64,000 bases of DNA from Pseudoalteromonas piscicida (GCF_000238315.3 NZ_CP011924.1:1404501-1468500), one strand, 5' to 3'. Counted from the first letter of the stretch, positions 53,449 through 64,000 are shown. Notes: a model not told the origin generated them from the letters alone. Made by a program: numbers and translations.

Positions 53449-55896
53449 ATGAAACGTATGCTGATCAATGCAACGCAGCAAGAAGAAATGCGCGTGGCAC
53501 TGGTTGACGGCCAGCGTCTATACGATCTAGATATAGAAAGCCCTGGTCACGAACAGAAAAAAGCCAATATCTATAAGGGTAAAATTACCCGTATCGAACC
53601 ATCCCTAGAAGCCGCATTTGTTGATTATGGCGCCGAGCGTCACGGATTCCTTCCTTTAAAAGAAATCGCTAAAACGTATTTCCCTGATGGTTATACATTC
53701 AATGGTCGCCCTAACATCAAAGACGTGATCAAAGAAGGTCAAGAAGTCATCGTTCAGGTTGATAAAGAAGAACGTGGTCAAAAAGGCGCGGCACTCACAA
53801 CGTTTATCAGCGTCGCTGGTAGTTACTTGGTATTAATGCCTAATAACCCAAGAGCTGGCGGTATTTCACGTCGTATCGAAGGTGACGAGCGCATTGAGCT
53901 AAAAGAAGCATTGAGTCGCTTAAACGTACCTAAAGGTATGGGTCTTATCGTTCGCACCGCGGGCGTAGGTAAATCTTTCGAAGAACTAGAGTACGATCTT
54001 AAGGCGCTACTTGTTCATTGGGACGCAATCCAAAATGCGGCAAATAGCGGTAAAGCACCTTTCTTAATTCACCAAGAAAGTAACGTTATCTTCCGTGCAA
54101 TTCGCGATTATTTACGTCGTGATATCGGTGAGATCCTAATTGATAAACCGCGTGTTTTTGAAGAAGCGAAGGCGCATATCGAGCGTTTCCGTCCAGATTT
54201 CATCAATCGTGTTAAGCTTTATCAAAACGATGTGCCGTTATTTACGCATTATCAAATTGAGAGTCAGATTGAGTCAGCTTTCCAGCGTGAAGTGCGTTTG
54301 CCTTCAGGTGGTTCTATCGTCATTGATCCAACAGAAGCACTCACTTCTATCGATATCAACTCGTCAAAAGCGACAAAAGGTGGCGATATAGAAGAGACGG
54401 CGCTGAACACTAACTTAGAAGCGGCTGACGAGATTGCGCGCCAGTTACGTTTACGTGACTTAGGTGGACTAATCGTTATCGACTTTATCGATATGACTCC
54501 GCCTCGCCATCAACGTGAAGTAGAGAACCGCTTGAAGGAAGCCGTTCGTACTGACCGTGCTCGCGTGCAAATCGGTAAGATTTCTCGTTTCGGCCTGTTA
54601 GAAATGTCGCGTCAACGTTTGCGTCCGTCGTTAGGTGAAGCGAGCCAGCATACGTGTCCACGCTGTGACGGCCAAGGCACCATTCGCTCAAACGAATCCA
54701 TTGCTTTGTCTATCTTGCGTCTAATCGAAGAAGAAGCTATCAAAGATAATACCGCTCAGGTCAACGCCCAAGTGCCTGTTGCTGTTGGTGCTTATCTATT
54801 AAATGAAAAGCGTCGTTCTGTGCAACGCATCGAAAAGCGCCATGAGTGCCACGTTGTTATCATTCCTAACCAACATCTAGAAACACCTCACTATGAAGTG
54901 GTTAGATTGCGTAAAGATGAAACAACAGAAGCAGCAAGCTATGAGCAGATCACTGCGCCAGAGCCTGAAGTCGTTGAAATTGCTCGAGCTCAAGCGATTG
55001 TGAAAGAGGAGCCTGTGTTAAAAGGTGTCGTTATGCCTGATGCACCAGCGCCTGCGCCAGCCCCTACTCCAACTCAAGCTGCAAAACCACAAGCACGTAA
55101 GCCACAAGCACAACCAGCTCAAAACGGCACCAGCCTGTTTGCAAAGATTGGTCAATGGTTCAAGAGCCTATTTGCTAGTGACAGCGATAACAAAGAAGAA
55201 AACAAATCTTCTGAAGAAAAATCATCGCGCGATAACAACCGTGATAATCGCCGTCGCAATAATAACAATCGTCGTCGCAACAATAACCGCCGTCGTAACG
55301 ATCAACAAAAAGAAACAACGGTTGAATCGAAAGACGAAAACAACGGTAACGAGCAACGTGGTGATAACCGCAAACGCCGTCGTCCAAATAACAGAAAACG
55401 CCAAGATCAGGACAAAGCAAACCGTCCGGCTAAGGAATCTGTAAACGATAACGTTGAAGCGGTCGAGGCTAACGACGCGCCCGTTAAAGAAGCGACAGTA
55501 AAACCACGCAGACAAAGACGTAATCTTCGCAAGAAGGTACGTGTGGAAGAAACCAACGCACAGGATACTAACACCTCAGAGCAAGCTAGCACTGAAGAAG
55601 TGAAAGTAGAAGCAAAGCCGCTTGAACAACCAGCGAAAACGGCAGCTGAGCCTAAAGCTGAACAAAAGCCAAGGCAAAGAAAAGCGAAACCTGTCGCGGA
55701 TAAGTCAGAGCAAGAGTCTGCAACGAACGAACAAGTAGCTGCACCTTCTGAACAAGCTGACGTACACGCTCAAGCAAAGCAGCAAGAAACTGCTAACACT
55801 GAGCGCCACGAACAAAACGATGTTACCGAGGTGGTATCTGCTGAACTTTCAGAATCGCAAATTGATGATGAAAATAAAGGGCCGCACTCGCTCTAG
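53449..55896 (+). CDS. rne: Ribonuclease E, catalytic N-terminal part (frameshifted)
   Basis: An 815-residue product that stops early. Residues 1-~520 are the catalytic core: S1 domain ([19 protein letters not shown] near residue 55), RNase-H-like and 5'-sensor regions, DNase-I-like domain with catalytic Asp in [13 protein letters not shown] near residue 305, and the zinc link CPRCDGQGT near residue 404. Residues ~560-815 are the disordered, Arg/Asn-rich scaffold ([12 protein letters not shown]). At GGG 55879-55881 the frame ends in stop TAG, while the Arg-rich end of RNase E continues in the +1 frame. Removing one G gives one continuous ~1132-residue protein, near the E. coli size of 1061. 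Confidence 0.92.
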   Translation: MKRMLINATQQEEMRVALVDGQRLYDLDIESPGHEQKKANIYKGKITRIEPSLEAAFVDYGAERHGFLPLKEIAKTYFPDGYTFNGRPNIKDVIKEGQEVIVQVDKEERGQKGAALTTFISVAGSYLVLMPNNPRAGGISRRIEGDERIELKEALSRLNVPKGMGLIVRTAGVGKSFEELEYDLKALLVHWDAIQNAANSGKAPFLIHQESNVIFRAIRDYLRRDIGEILIDKPRVFEEAKAHIERFRPDFINRVKLYQNDVPLFTHYQIESQIESAFQREVRLPSGGSIVIDPTEALTSIDINSSKATKGGDIEETALNTNLEAADEIARQLRLRDLGGLIVIDFIDMTPPRHQREVENRLKEAVRTDRARVQIGKISRFGLLEMSRQRLRPSLGEASQHTCPRCDGQGTIRSNESIALSILRLIEEEAIKDNTAQVNAQVPVAVGAYLLNEKRRSVQRIEKRHECHVVIIPNQHLETPHYEVVRLRKDETTEAASYEQITAPEPEVVEIARAQAIVKEEPVLKGVVMPDAPAPAPAPTPTQAAKPQARKPQAQPAQNGTSLFAKIGQWFKSLFASDSDNKEENKSSEEKSSRDNNRDNRRRNNNNRRRNNNRRRNDQQKETTVESKDENNGNEQRGDNRKRRRPNNRKRQDQDKANRPAKESVNDNVEAVEANDAPVKEATVKPRRQRRNLRKKVRVEETNAQDTNTSEQASTEEVKVEAKPLEQPAKTAAEPKAEQKPRQRKAKPVADKSEQESATNEQVAAPSEQADVHAQAKQQETANTERHEQNDVTEVVSAELSESQIDDENKGPHSL

Positions 55897-56848
55897 ACGT
55901 TCTCCGCGTCATCTGAGAGCAGCTGGTCAACGTCGCCGTCGTCAGGATACGCCTGAAAAAGGTCAAGCTGCTGCATTTGTGCCCGTTGCAGATCAAGCCG
56001 CTGCAGAATACGAAGCAGAGCTAAAAGCAAAATCTTCTTTTGACACTGACGTTCAAGAAGGTGTACAGCAAGAAGCAAGTACGATTGAGACTCAGTCGTC
56101 ACCTGAAACGGTAACTGAAGATAATGCACCAGCGGCAGAAGCGACTGTTTCTGAGACGCACACTGATGCAGAGCAAGATGTCGCAGCTAAGCCAGCCGAA
56201 GCACCGGTTGACGAAAATGAAGCACAAGAAATAGAGCCTGCAAACGAAGTTGAGGCAACCACAGCTGAAGCACCAATGCAACAAGCTGCACAGCCCGAAA
56301 CGTCTGCAAGCGCTGACGAAGTAGTCGCAGAAGAAGTAGAAGCTGCACAGCCAGAAGAAGCAAAAGTGGTTAAAGCTGAGCCAATCGCTGACACAGTAGA
56401 GACTGAACAAGTTGAAACTGCGAAGGCTGAAGATGAAGCTGAAACTGCAATTGTAGAAGAAACTCAGGCTTCTGACACTGAGGCAACACCTGAAGTTCAG
56501 GAGCCAGCAGTCGAGGCACAGGCAACAGAAGCGGTTGTGGAAACAACAGCAGTTGAAGCAGTTACTGAATCTTCAACTGAAGAGACTCCAGCCGCTAACG
56601 CTATTGAGGCACCTACTCAACAGGTAGTAAACGGCAACTCTGTACAAAGCCGTGTACGCTTCAACCAAACGGCTGCAGCGCCAATGACAAAAGCACAAAG
56701 CGTGATTGAGGATGTCGTGGTAGAAACACCGTCTGCGATGCCACATGAACAGCGTCAGGCTGTGGCGAATAGCGGCTTGGGTGTTGGCTCTAAGTCACCA
56801 ACAGGCAGAGCAAGCGCCGACATGGCCTCTCCTGCTCAGGTTGACTAA
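55865..56848 (+). pseudogene. rne: RNase E C-terminal part in a shifted frame
   Basis: The frame holds the RNase E arginine-rich motif [18 protein letters not shown], then a long acidic Ala/Glu/Val/Thr-rich scaffold of ~250 residues and a C-terminal end (SPTGRASADMASPAQVD). Such regions recruit degradosome partners. It is not a separate gene: it has no ribosome site and begins within the rne reading region. Most likely a single-base indel (GGG for GG at 55879) in the sequence or in the strain. Confidence 0.85.
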
Positions 56849-56860
56849 GCAGTAATTGAA

Positions 56861-56888
56861 AAGCCAGTCTCTTAAGACTGGCTTTTTT
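56861..56888 (+). terminator. Terminator after rne
   Basis: AAGCCAGTCT / AGACTGGCTT, perfect 10-bp stem with a four-base loop and a run of T residues. Confidence 0.88.
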
Positions 56889-56996
56889 GTGTCCGAATTT
56901 TACTGAGCAGACAAATGGTAATACCAGTCCTTCGTAGCACTCCGTGCTATTTATCAGTAGAATGCCGTCAATTCTTTGATCGTTAAAGTCAAAAGT

Positions 56997-58655
56997 ATGA
57001 TCACACTTAAGAGATTTAAAAACGCCTCTTTAAAAGGTGACCTATTCGGTGGTGTAACCACTGCGATTATTTCTTTACCACTCGCACTCGCTTTTGGTGT
57101 TGCCTCTGGTGCTGGCGCAGAAGCTGGGATGTGGGGCGCAATTTTGGTTGGCTTATTTGCCGCACTGTTCGGTGGTTCAACCTCCCTCATTTCTGAACCA
57201 ACCGGCCCAATGACTGTTATCATGACAGCAGTACTCACCGCCATGATGAGCAAGTATCCCGAAAATGGTCTTGCGATGGGCTTTACTGTTGTCATGATGG
57301 CAGGTGCTTTTCAGGTTTTACTCGGTACGCTCAAGTTAGGTAAATACGTTACCTTGATGCCTTACAGCGTCATCTCCGGATTTATGTCTGGTATTGGTGT
57401 TATCCTCATTATTTTGCAGCTTGCTCCTTTACTTGGACACCAAGCGCCTGCAGGTGGTGTTATTGGCACTTTATCTAACTTGCCCAGCCTGCTGATGGAC
57501 TTACACTTTTCTGAGTTGTTCCTCGGGGTGATCACACTTGCAATCTTATTCAAAATGCCAAGTAAGTGGCGTCAATACGTCCCCGCTCAGCTGGTCGCAC
57601 TCGTCGCCGTTACACTGCTTTCAATCATTATTTTTGATACAGATAGTATTCGCCGCATCGGTGAAATTCCAAGTGGCCTGCCAAGTATTATGTTTCCAGT
57701 ATTATCACCAGAGCTATTAGTTGAAATGCTTATCGATGCACTGGTATTGGGCACTTTGGGCTGTATAGATACGTTGCTAACAGCAGTAATAGCCGACAGT
57801 TTAACGCGAACCGAGCATGATTCTGATAAAGAGCTCAGAGGCCAAGGTATTGCCAATATGATAGCTGGCCTTTTTGGTGCATTGCCAGGTGCTGGCGCAA
57901 CGATGGGAACAGTGGTCAATATCCAAGTGGGTGCTCGCTCGCCAATTGCTGGGATATTCAGGGCACTCATTTTAATGGCAGTAGTCTTTATCGCGGGCAG
58001 TTTGACCGAGCCAATCCCAATGGCGGTGCTTGCTGGTATTGCAGTGTATGTTGGTTTTAATATTCTGGATTGGAGTTTTATCCAGCGTGCTCATAAGCTT
58101 AGTGTCAGTCAAATGGCGATTATGTATGGCGTAATGCTACTTACCGTTTTTGTTGACCTGATTGTTGCTGTGGGCCTTGGCGTATTTATCTCTAATGTGA
58201 TGATCATAGAGAGATTAAGCCGAGTGCAAGCTAATCACGTTAAAGCAATTAGCGACAGTGATAGCGATGAAGATGTACCACTGACGAAAAAAGAAAGCGA
58301 GCTGTTAGATAAAGCCAACGGTAAACTATTATTCTTTTATCTTTCCGGGCCAATGATTTTTAGCGTCTCAAAAGCAATCGCAAGACAACACCGCAAGATT
58401 AGTGAATACAAAGCCATGGTATTAGACTTAAGCGACGTAGCTATGATTGACGTCACCGTGGGCTTAGCCATTGAAAATGCGATTACAGATGCGCTTGATG
58501 CGAACTGTAGCGTGTTTATCTATTCACCGAATCTGGAGACCACCGATAAACTCAAGCGCTTAAACATTCATGACCGTCTAGACGACCGTGCGTTTTGTGA
58601 TAGTCGCGAGATAGCGCTCAGCCAAGCCATTGATACTATGGCTAAAACTTATTAA
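56997..58655 (+). CDS. SulP-family anion transporter with STAS domain
   Basis: A 552-residue transporter with about 10-12 membrane segments. SulP features are GGVTTAIISLPLALAFGVASGAG near residue 17, EPTGPMTVIMTAVL near residue 66, and GALPGAGATMGTVVNI near residue 295. A C-terminal STAS domain follows (AMVLDLSDVAMIDVTVG near residue 475). SulP proteins move sulfate, bicarbonate or other anions; the substrate is not identifiable. ATG 56997 fits the family start better than the upstream TTG. It overlaps the LysR gene by 14 bases (convergent). Confidence 0.87.
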   Translation: MITLKRFKNASLKGDLFGGVTTAIISLPLALAFGVASGAGAEAGMWGAILVGLFAALFGGSTSLISEPTGPMTVIMTAVLTAMMSKYPENGLAMGFTVVMMAGAFQVLLGTLKLGKYVTLMPYSVISGFMSGIGVILIILQLAPLLGHQAPAGGVIGTLSNLPSLLMDLHFSELFLGVITLAILFKMPSKWRQYVPAQLVALVAVTLLSIIIFDTDSIRRIGEIPSGLPSIMFPVLSPELLVEMLIDALVLGTLGCIDTLLTAVIADSLTRTEHDSDKELRGQGIANMIAGLFGALPGAGATMGTVVNIQVGARSPIAGIFRALILMAVVFIAGSLTEPIPMAVLAGIAVYVGFNILDWSFIQRAHKLSVSQMAIMYGVMLLTVFVDLIVAVGLGVFISNVMIIERLSRVQANHVKAISDSDSDEDVPLTKKESELLDKANGKLLFFYLSGPMIFSVSKAIARQHRKISEYKAMVLDLSDVAMIDVTVGLAIENAITDALDANCSVFIYSPNLETTDKLKRLNIHDRLDDRAFCDSREIALSQAIDTMAKTY

Positions 58656-59517
58656 AGTGCGCACTTAAGTGATCTAGTAACAATCGTAAACTGGTCGCGA
58701 CAAATTGTCTGGGTGGATACAGCGCCCAGACGCCCTCCTCTTCAGGTCTAAAATTGGTGAGTACCTCTGTTAGCTCACCACTCTCTAGCGCCTCTTGCAC
58801 GTAATAATGTGGTAACTGTACCAAACCTAAGCCTTGTTTTGCTGCTTCCAAGAGCCCCCAACCACTGTTACAACGAAGTGGTCCCGCCACTTTAATTTGT
58901 CGCGCTTTACCGTGCTCAACAAAGCGCCATTCGCTACTATTGCCAATCAAACATTTATGATTGCTAAGCTCAGCGAGCGTATGCGGTTGGCCAAATTGAT
59001 TTAAATAGATATTTGCACCACACACCATGGTTTTGCGTGTGGTTAGCCGTTTAGCGCGCAGTGATGAATCCTGTAACTTACCGAGTCGAATTGCCAAGTC
59101 AAAGCCTTTATCGAGTAAGTCGACTTGGTTGTTCGTCAAATGCATTTCAACCTCAACTTTGGGATACAAACGCATAAAGTCAACTACCGCAGGCATGACA
59201 TAAGATTCGCCGTACATTACTGGTGCGGTAAGCTTAAGTTTGCCTGTTGGCTGTCTATCACGTTGACGGATTGCAGCAGTGGCGTCATCTAACCCATGCT
59301 GCAAATGCTTTGCGTGAGATAAGAATACTTCACCTTCCTGAGTCAGCGCTAATTTTCGGGTAGTGCGCGTCAAAAGTTGTATGTTGAGCCGCTCCTCTAA
59401 CATCTTCACTCGGCGACTAATTTGCGCAACCGAAGTATTTAACTGAGTTGCAGCCCCACTAAATGAGCCATTACTTGCGACCGCAACAAACTCATCAATG
59501 CCAATCCATCTATCCAT
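58642..59517 (-). CDS. LysR-family regulator divergent from adhC
   Basis: A 291-residue LysR protein: helix-turn-helix FVAVASNGSFSGAATQLNTSVAQISRRVKMLEERLNIQLLTRTTR (~residues 10-54), then an effector domain. It resembles the regulators commonly found beside glutathione-dependent formaldehyde genes. ATG 59517 (MDRWIGIDEF) was chosen over the longer frame to 59562. Its position, divergent from adhC with a 95-base gap, suggests it controls adhC-fghA, perhaps in response to formaldehyde adducts; this is inference. Confidence 0.85.
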   Translation of the reverse strand: MDRWIGIDEFVAVASNGSFSGAATQLNTSVAQISRRVKMLEERLNIQLLTRTTRKLALTQEGEVFLSHAKHLQHGLDDATAAIRQRDRQPTGKLKLTAPVMYGESYVMPAVVDFMRLYPKVEVEMHLTNNQVDLLDKGFDLAIRLGKLQDSSLRAKRLTTRKTMVCGANIYLNQFGQPHTLAELSNHKCLIGNSSEWRFVEHGKARQIKVAGPLRCNSGWGLLEAAKQGLGLVQLPHYYVQEALESGELTEVLTNFRPEEEGVWALYPPRQFVATSLRLLLDHLSAHFNKF

Positions 59518-59576
59518 TATTACATATACGTAAAAGTCTTTATGATTTTCATAGATTATCAAAAATCATAATGTAG

Positions 59577-60734
<1,158 letters not shown>

Positions 60735-60790
60735 TACCCGCTTAAGGACGCACAGGTTGCGTCCTATTTCACTTAATTAAGGAGCACTTG

Positions 60791-61633
60791 ATGGAACTGA
60801 TTTCCAGCAACAAAGTATCCGGCGGTTGGCATAAGCGCTACACACATACCAGCCAGTCGACGCAGTGTGAAATGACCTTCGCCATTTTTTTACCTGAAAT
60901 CGTCAATGAGGGACAACAAGTCCCAGTTTTATATTGGCTCTCAGGGTTAACCTGCAGCGATGAAAACTTCATGCAAAAAGCAGGTGCGTTTAAAAAAGCC
61001 AACGAGCTTGGCATCGCGATTGTCGCACCAGATACAAGCCCGCGTGGAGAAGGCGTTGCAGACGACGAAAATGGTGCTTATGACTTTGGTCTAGGTGCGG
61101 GGTTTTACGTCAATGCGACACAGGCGCCGTATAGTCAACATTATCAAATGTATGACTACGTGACAGAAGAGCTGCCTCAGTTAATCGAAACGCACTTCCC
61201 TGTTAGCCCACAAAAAGCTATTAGTGGTCACTCCATGGGTGGGCATGGTGCGTTAATTATTGGGCTTAGAAACCCTGATGCCTATACGAGTATCTCTGCG
61301 TTTAGCCCAATCGTTAACCCAAGTAACTGTCCCTGGGGTCAAAAAGCGCTAACAGGATATTTAGGGGACGACAAACAGTGTTGGCAACAATATGACGCGA
61401 CCGAACTATTGTCGCACTATGTTAGTCCAACAAAACGTCCGATACTCATTGAGCAAGGTTCAAGTGACCAGTTTTTAGACGAGCAGCTAAAGCCTTGGTT
61501 ATTCGAACAAGCTGCAGAAAAAGCAGGCTACCCTATCACGCTAAACATGCATGAAGGTTACGATCATAGCTATTTCTTTATCTCGAGCTTTATTGAAAAT
61601 CATCTTGAGTTTCATGCTAACTATATGAGGTGA
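60791..61633 (+). CDS. fghA: S-formylglutathione hydrolase (copy 1)
   Basis: A 280-residue esterase-D-like alpha/beta hydrolase that splits S-formylglutathione to formate and glutathione. It has LYWLSGLTCSDENFMQKAGA near residue 46, the nucleophile Ser in ISGHSMGGHGALI near residue 144, the Asp in EQGSSDQFLDEQ near residue 222, and the His in GYDHSYFFISSF near residue 256. ATG 60791 is six bases after GGAG; the in-frame TTG 60788 overlaps the spacer. It completes the two-step formaldehyde pathway with AdhC. Confidence 0.93.
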   Translation: MELISSNKVSGGWHKRYTHTSQSTQCEMTFAIFLPEIVNEGQQVPVLYWLSGLTCSDENFMQKAGAFKKANELGIAIVAPDTSPRGEGVADDENGAYDFGLGAGFYVNATQAPYSQHYQMYDYVTEELPQLIETHFPVSPQKAISGHSMGGHGALIIGLRNPDAYTSISAFSPIVNPSNCPWGQKALTGYLGDDKQCWQQYDATELLSHYVSPTKRPILIEQGSSDQFLDEQLKPWLFEQAAEKAGYPITLNMHEGYDHSYFFISSFIENHLEFHANYMR

Positions 61634-61679
61634 GCCTGACTGCCGTTTGCGCATTTCAAGCACTAAGCTAAAAATAAAA

Positions 61680-61702
61680 AAGGCGTACTCCCTGTACGCC
61701 TT
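61680..61702 (+). terminator. Terminator after fghA (copy 1)
   Basis: AAGGCGTAC / GTACGCCTT, perfect 9-bp stem with a five-base loop; the T tail is weak (GCTTGCTT). The second copy is at 62917-62939. Confidence 0.65.
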
Positions 61703-61717
61703 GCTTGCTTAACATTA

Positions 61718-61778
61718 GGGCCTGTTTATCTTTCAAGTTTGTTTTTGCAGCAGTTTGATTGGTATTTATACAAGGCAG
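61718..61778. mobile_element. Truncated MITE, first family (61 of 263 bp)
   Basis: Starts GGGCCTGTTTATCTTT after TA and matches the intact element at 62955 for 61 bases, then switches to adhC. The break is within two bases of the break in the truncated MITE at 10068-10130. Confidence 0.85.
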
Positions 61779-61971
61779 TCGCGTATGGCGCGGTAGCGCT
61801 TTTGGTGGCGTAAAAGGTCGCTCAGAGCTTCCTGAGATTGTTGAACGCTATATGGCTGGGGAATTCAAGCTCAATGACTTTATCACTCATACCATGAAGC
61901 TCGAAGATATTAATGAAGCCTTTGATTTAATGCATGAAGGCAAGAGTATCCGCTCGGTGATCCATTACTAG
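61778..61971 (+). pseudogene. adhC: adhC 3' fragment created by duplication 3
   Basis: The last 64 codons of adhC follow directly after the truncated MITE. The zinc- and NAD-binding parts are missing, so it cannot be an active dehydrogenase. It carries the one silent difference between the copies (G61860). Confidence 0.85.
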
Positions 61972-62027
61972 TACCCGCTTAAGGACGCACAGGTTGCGTC
62001 CTATTTCACTTAATTAAGGAGCACTTG

Positions 62028-62870
62028 ATGGAACTGATTTCCAGCAACAAAGTATCCGGCGGTTGGCATAAGCGCTACACACATACCAGCCAGTCGACGC
62101 AGTGTGAAATGACCTTCGCCATTTTTTTACCTGAAATCGTCAATGAGGGACAACAAGTCCCAGTTTTATATTGGCTCTCAGGGTTAACCTGCAGCGATGA
62201 AAACTTCATGCAAAAAGCAGGTGCGTTTAAAAAAGCCAACGAGCTTGGCATCGCGATTGTCGCACCAGATACAAGCCCGCGTGGAGAAGGCGTTGCAGAC
62301 GACGAAAATGGTGCTTATGACTTTGGTCTAGGTGCGGGGTTTTACGTCAATGCGACACAGGCGCCGTATAGTCAACATTATCAAATGTATGACTACGTGA
62401 CAGAAGAGCTGCCTCAGTTAATCGAAACGCACTTCCCTGTTAGCCCACAAAAAGCTATTAGTGGTCACTCCATGGGTGGGCATGGTGCGTTAATTATTGG
62501 GCTTAGAAACCCTGATGCCTATACGAGTATCTCTGCGTTTAGCCCAATCGTTAACCCAAGTAACTGTCCCTGGGGTCAAAAAGCGCTAACAGGATATTTA
62601 GGGGACGACAAACAGTGTTGGCAACAATATGACGCGACCGAACTATTGTCGCACTATGTTAGTCCAACAAAACGTCCGATACTCATTGAGCAAGGTTCAA
62701 GTGACCAGTTTTTAGACGAGCAGCTAAAGCCTTGGTTATTCGAACAAGCTGCAGAAAAAGCAGGCTACCCTATCACGCTAAACATGCATGAAGGTTACGA
62801 TCATAGCTATTTCTTTATCTCGAGCTTTATTGAAAATCATCTTGAGTTTCATGCTAACTATATGAGGTGA
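62028..62870 (+). CDS. fghA: S-formylglutathione hydrolase (copy 2)
   Basis: Identical to the protein encoded at 60791-61633, with the same GGAG box and spacing. It lacks a full adhC upstream; transcription would depend on read-through past the copy-1 terminator or a promoter within the block. Confidence 0.85.
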   Translation: MELISSNKVSGGWHKRYTHTSQSTQCEMTFAIFLPEIVNEGQQVPVLYWLSGLTCSDENFMQKAGAFKKANELGIAIVAPDTSPRGEGVADDENGAYDFGLGAGFYVNATQAPYSQHYQMYDYVTEELPQLIETHFPVSPQKAISGHSMGGHGALIIGLRNPDAYTSISAFSPIVNPSNCPWGQKALTGYLGDDKQCWQQYDATELLSHYVSPTKRPILIEQGSSDQFLDEQLKPWLFEQAAEKAGYPITLNMHEGYDHSYFFISSFIENHLEFHANYMR

Positions 62871-62954
62871 GCCTGACTGCCGTTTGCGCATTTCAAGCAC
62901 TAAGCTAAAAATAAAAAAGGCGTACTCCCTGTACGCCTTGCTTGCTTAACATTA

Positions 62955-63217
62955 GGGCCTGTTTATCTTTCAAGTTTGTTTTTGCAGCAGTTTGATTGGT
63001 ATTTATACAAGGCAGAGCCTGCGTAGCATAGTTGTTCTATGTGAGTCAGGCGAGAACACAGTAGAAATGCCAAGCAATCGCTGCCCTTTGGGTTCACCTG
63101 AGTGCGCTTTGTTCATTGTTGCTCAACTTTTGTCTAGATTACTAGGCGGCAAGTCGAGCGCCGCGACCAAAACACACTCAGGAGAACAAAAATCAAACAG
63201 CAAAGGTCAACAGGCCC
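62955..63217. mobile_element. MITE, first family (263 bp, TA-flanked)
   Basis: Full copy with ends GGGCCTGTTTATCTTT and, inverted, GGGCCTGTTGACCTTT, flanked by TA on each side. Same length as the element at 11721-11983 but with scattered differences. It lies 19 bases from the stop codon of the ketoacyl-synthase gene. The open frame 62992-63315 through it is chance. Confidence 0.8.
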
Positions 63218-63236
63218 TATTCTTTGTATCAAATCA

Positions 63237-64000
63237 TCAGATTAAATCGCCGTATGGATTCGTTGGACAAAGCTGTATGCTTTGCTCGAACCCAGGAATG
63301 GCTAACTCTTGCTGACTTAAATTCAATTCAGACTCATCAATCATGCCATTGCCAAAACGATAAATCAGCTCGTATTGGCCATAATCGGCCGCTTGCTGAT
63401 ATGCAATTTGTCTTTGTGTTGTAATCGCAAGTTGTTGCTCGTAACTTGCAAACTCAGCTTGGCTATAACGCTTGCTTAGTAGCTGCTTCGTAAGATTTGG
63501 AGAAAGTACTGTTGCTGTTGCATTGTTACCACCAAAGCCCTTTGAATTTATAAAGGCGATATCCATTGGCTCGCACTCATAGTGCTCGGTACGAATATCT
63601 AAATGCTCGGCGTGAACATCCTCTGCTACTGCATTGATTGTAGTGATCCCAGGCATAATATTGTATTCAAACACCCCAAGTGCCATCGCTAGCTGATCGC
63701 CAGATGCCGGCGCGATGGTATGACCAACATAGGCTTTTGGCGCCGCCACTTTCCAACCATTAATCGCAAAGGTTTCTGCAATTTTGTGGTAGATGAGCGA
63801 CTCTGTAACCCGGTTTTGTGGTGTACTTGAGCCATGTGCCAAAATAAAGCTGCGTTTCACTAACGCCTCGGTGCCTGCGATTTGCTGAGCCAGTGCGACC
63901 GATTTTGCCATGGTAATATAATTACCAGGTCCGGGTGCCGTAATCGACTTTTTCACGCCGTCTGCGTTGACATATACATCGGCCACAGAACCCATAATCT
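63237..64000 (-). CDS. Beta-ketoacyl synthase, C-terminal part (cut by window edge)
   Basis: About 254 residues of the C-terminal half of a ketoacyl synthase are visible; the start and the catalytic Cys lie beyond base 64000. The two catalytic His residues are visible in ILAHGSSTPQNR and YVGHTIAPASGDQLA, and the family glycine loop is INSKGFGGNNATATVL. It is divergent from FabF at 45254 (GHTIAP for GHLLGAAG), so it is another KAS, perhaps of a secondary lipid or polyketide pathway. Confidence 0.8.
   Translation of the reverse strand, partial: IMGSVADVYVNADGVKKSITAPGPGNYITMAKSVALAQQIAGTEALVKRSFILAHGSSTPQNRVTESLIYHKIAETFAINGWKVAAPKAYVGHTIAPASGDQLAMALGVFEYNIMPGITTINAVAEDVHAEHLDIRTEHYECEPMDIAFINSKGFGGNNATATVLSPNLTKQLLSKRYSQAEFASYEQQLAITTQRQIAYQQAADYGQYELIYRFGNGMIDESELNLSQQELAIPGFEQSIQLCPTNPYGDLI

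Larger units (their letters stand above)
61778..63014. repeat. Tandem duplication 3, copy 2
   Basis: Second copy of 60541-61777; it continues on the right into a complete MITE and then a ketoacyl-synthase gene. Confidence 0.9.

Noticed and set aside
55200..55420. Repetitive CGTCGCAATAAT-like stretch as a repeat element
   Set aside because: It encodes the Arg/Asn-rich disordered scaffold of RNase E in the correct frame; it is coding bias, not a separate repeat.
55858..55900. Programmed ribosomal frameshift in rne
   Set aside because: The shift needed is +1 (or -2); no classical -1 slippery heptamer, downstream pseudoknot or RF2-like +1 signal was seen. An indel is simpler.
55820..56848. A separate Glu/Ala-rich protein after rne
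   Set aside because: It contains the RNase E Arg-rich motif and continues rne in the +1 frame, so it is the rne C-terminus displaced by one base.
56916..56960. TGGTAATACCA and nearby TAGCAC/GTGCTA pairing as a regulatory site
   Set aside because: It follows the rne terminator and resembles the dispersed TAATACCA-type repeat ends; no element boundaries could be set.
61759..61971. A 70-codon frame that could be read as a new small protein
   Set aside because: It joins MITE sequence to the adhC 3' end across the duplication junction; it is a broken adhC fragment.
62992..63315. Open frame of 107 codons after fghA copy 2
   Set aside because: Lies in the MITE and runs antisense into the ketoacyl-synthase gene; no coding evidence.

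Overview
The window looks like chromosomal DNA of a marine gammaproteobacterium of the Alteromonadales, most likely Pseudoalteromonas. This is inferred from gene order (rnm/trp, yejKLM, yceF/yceD/rpmF/plsX/fab, rne/rluC), protein resemblance, moderate GC content and the short TA-flanked repeats; no database search was possible. It is mainly housekeeping DNA. No CRISPR array, prophage, tRNA, rRNA or obvious defence island was seen, and I found no convincing undescribed multi-gene system.

Layout. 1-233: 5' part of sohB. 336-5861: a Pla-1/cef-type surface lipase, then yciK and a GFA-family gene, present twice in tandem. 5877-9651: leftward operon rnm-yciO-scpA-scpB-rluB. 9652-18523: two tandem trp leader-peptide attenuators and the rightward trp operon EGD(CF)BA; a 1.65-kb block (yciO fragment, rnm, both attenuators) is duplicated in front of trpE. 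18556-20154: an IS1182-family element inserted into the trp terminator hairpin. 20186-28871: HU, yciB, a CPBP protease, an NSS transporter, a YciI protein, a PepSY/response-regulator/histidine-kinase operon, a PerM-type permease and a TIGR01777 epimerase. 28866-34280: an MltC-like transglycosylase and a lipoprotein cassette including lpoB. 34319-38780: a PstS-like protein with a porin, then yejK, yejL and a yejM-like gene. 38846-43366: a DUF4124-like protein, aceK, a LysR regulator, a small unknown protein and a MarC protein. 43404-50534: the fatty-acid/cell-wall cluster yceD-rpmF-plsX-fabD-fabG-acpP-fabF-pabC-mltG, without fabH. 50654-52838: yceF, a HAD phosphatase and rluC. 53449-56848: rne with a long structured leader and a frameshift. 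56997-61633: a SulP transporter and the formaldehyde detoxification genes (LysR regulator, adhC, fghA), with a second tandem block (adhC fragment plus fghA). 63237-64000: 3' part of a ketoacyl synthase.

The most notable structure is a set of three direct tandem duplications (1493, 1653 and 1237 bp; no mismatch seen in the first two, one in the third). Each has its left edge in unique sequence and its right edge inside a short TIR-bearing repeat (MITE). They could be real rearrangements, or overlapping contigs that were never merged. The one-base frameshift in rne and the single mismatch near one junction make the assembly explanation a serious one, and read depth or junction PCR would decide. 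Other points of interest are the two serial trp attenuators with three and four consecutive Trp codons, the MITE between them and trpE, and the IS1182 insertion that duplicated a whole terminator hairpin as its target site.
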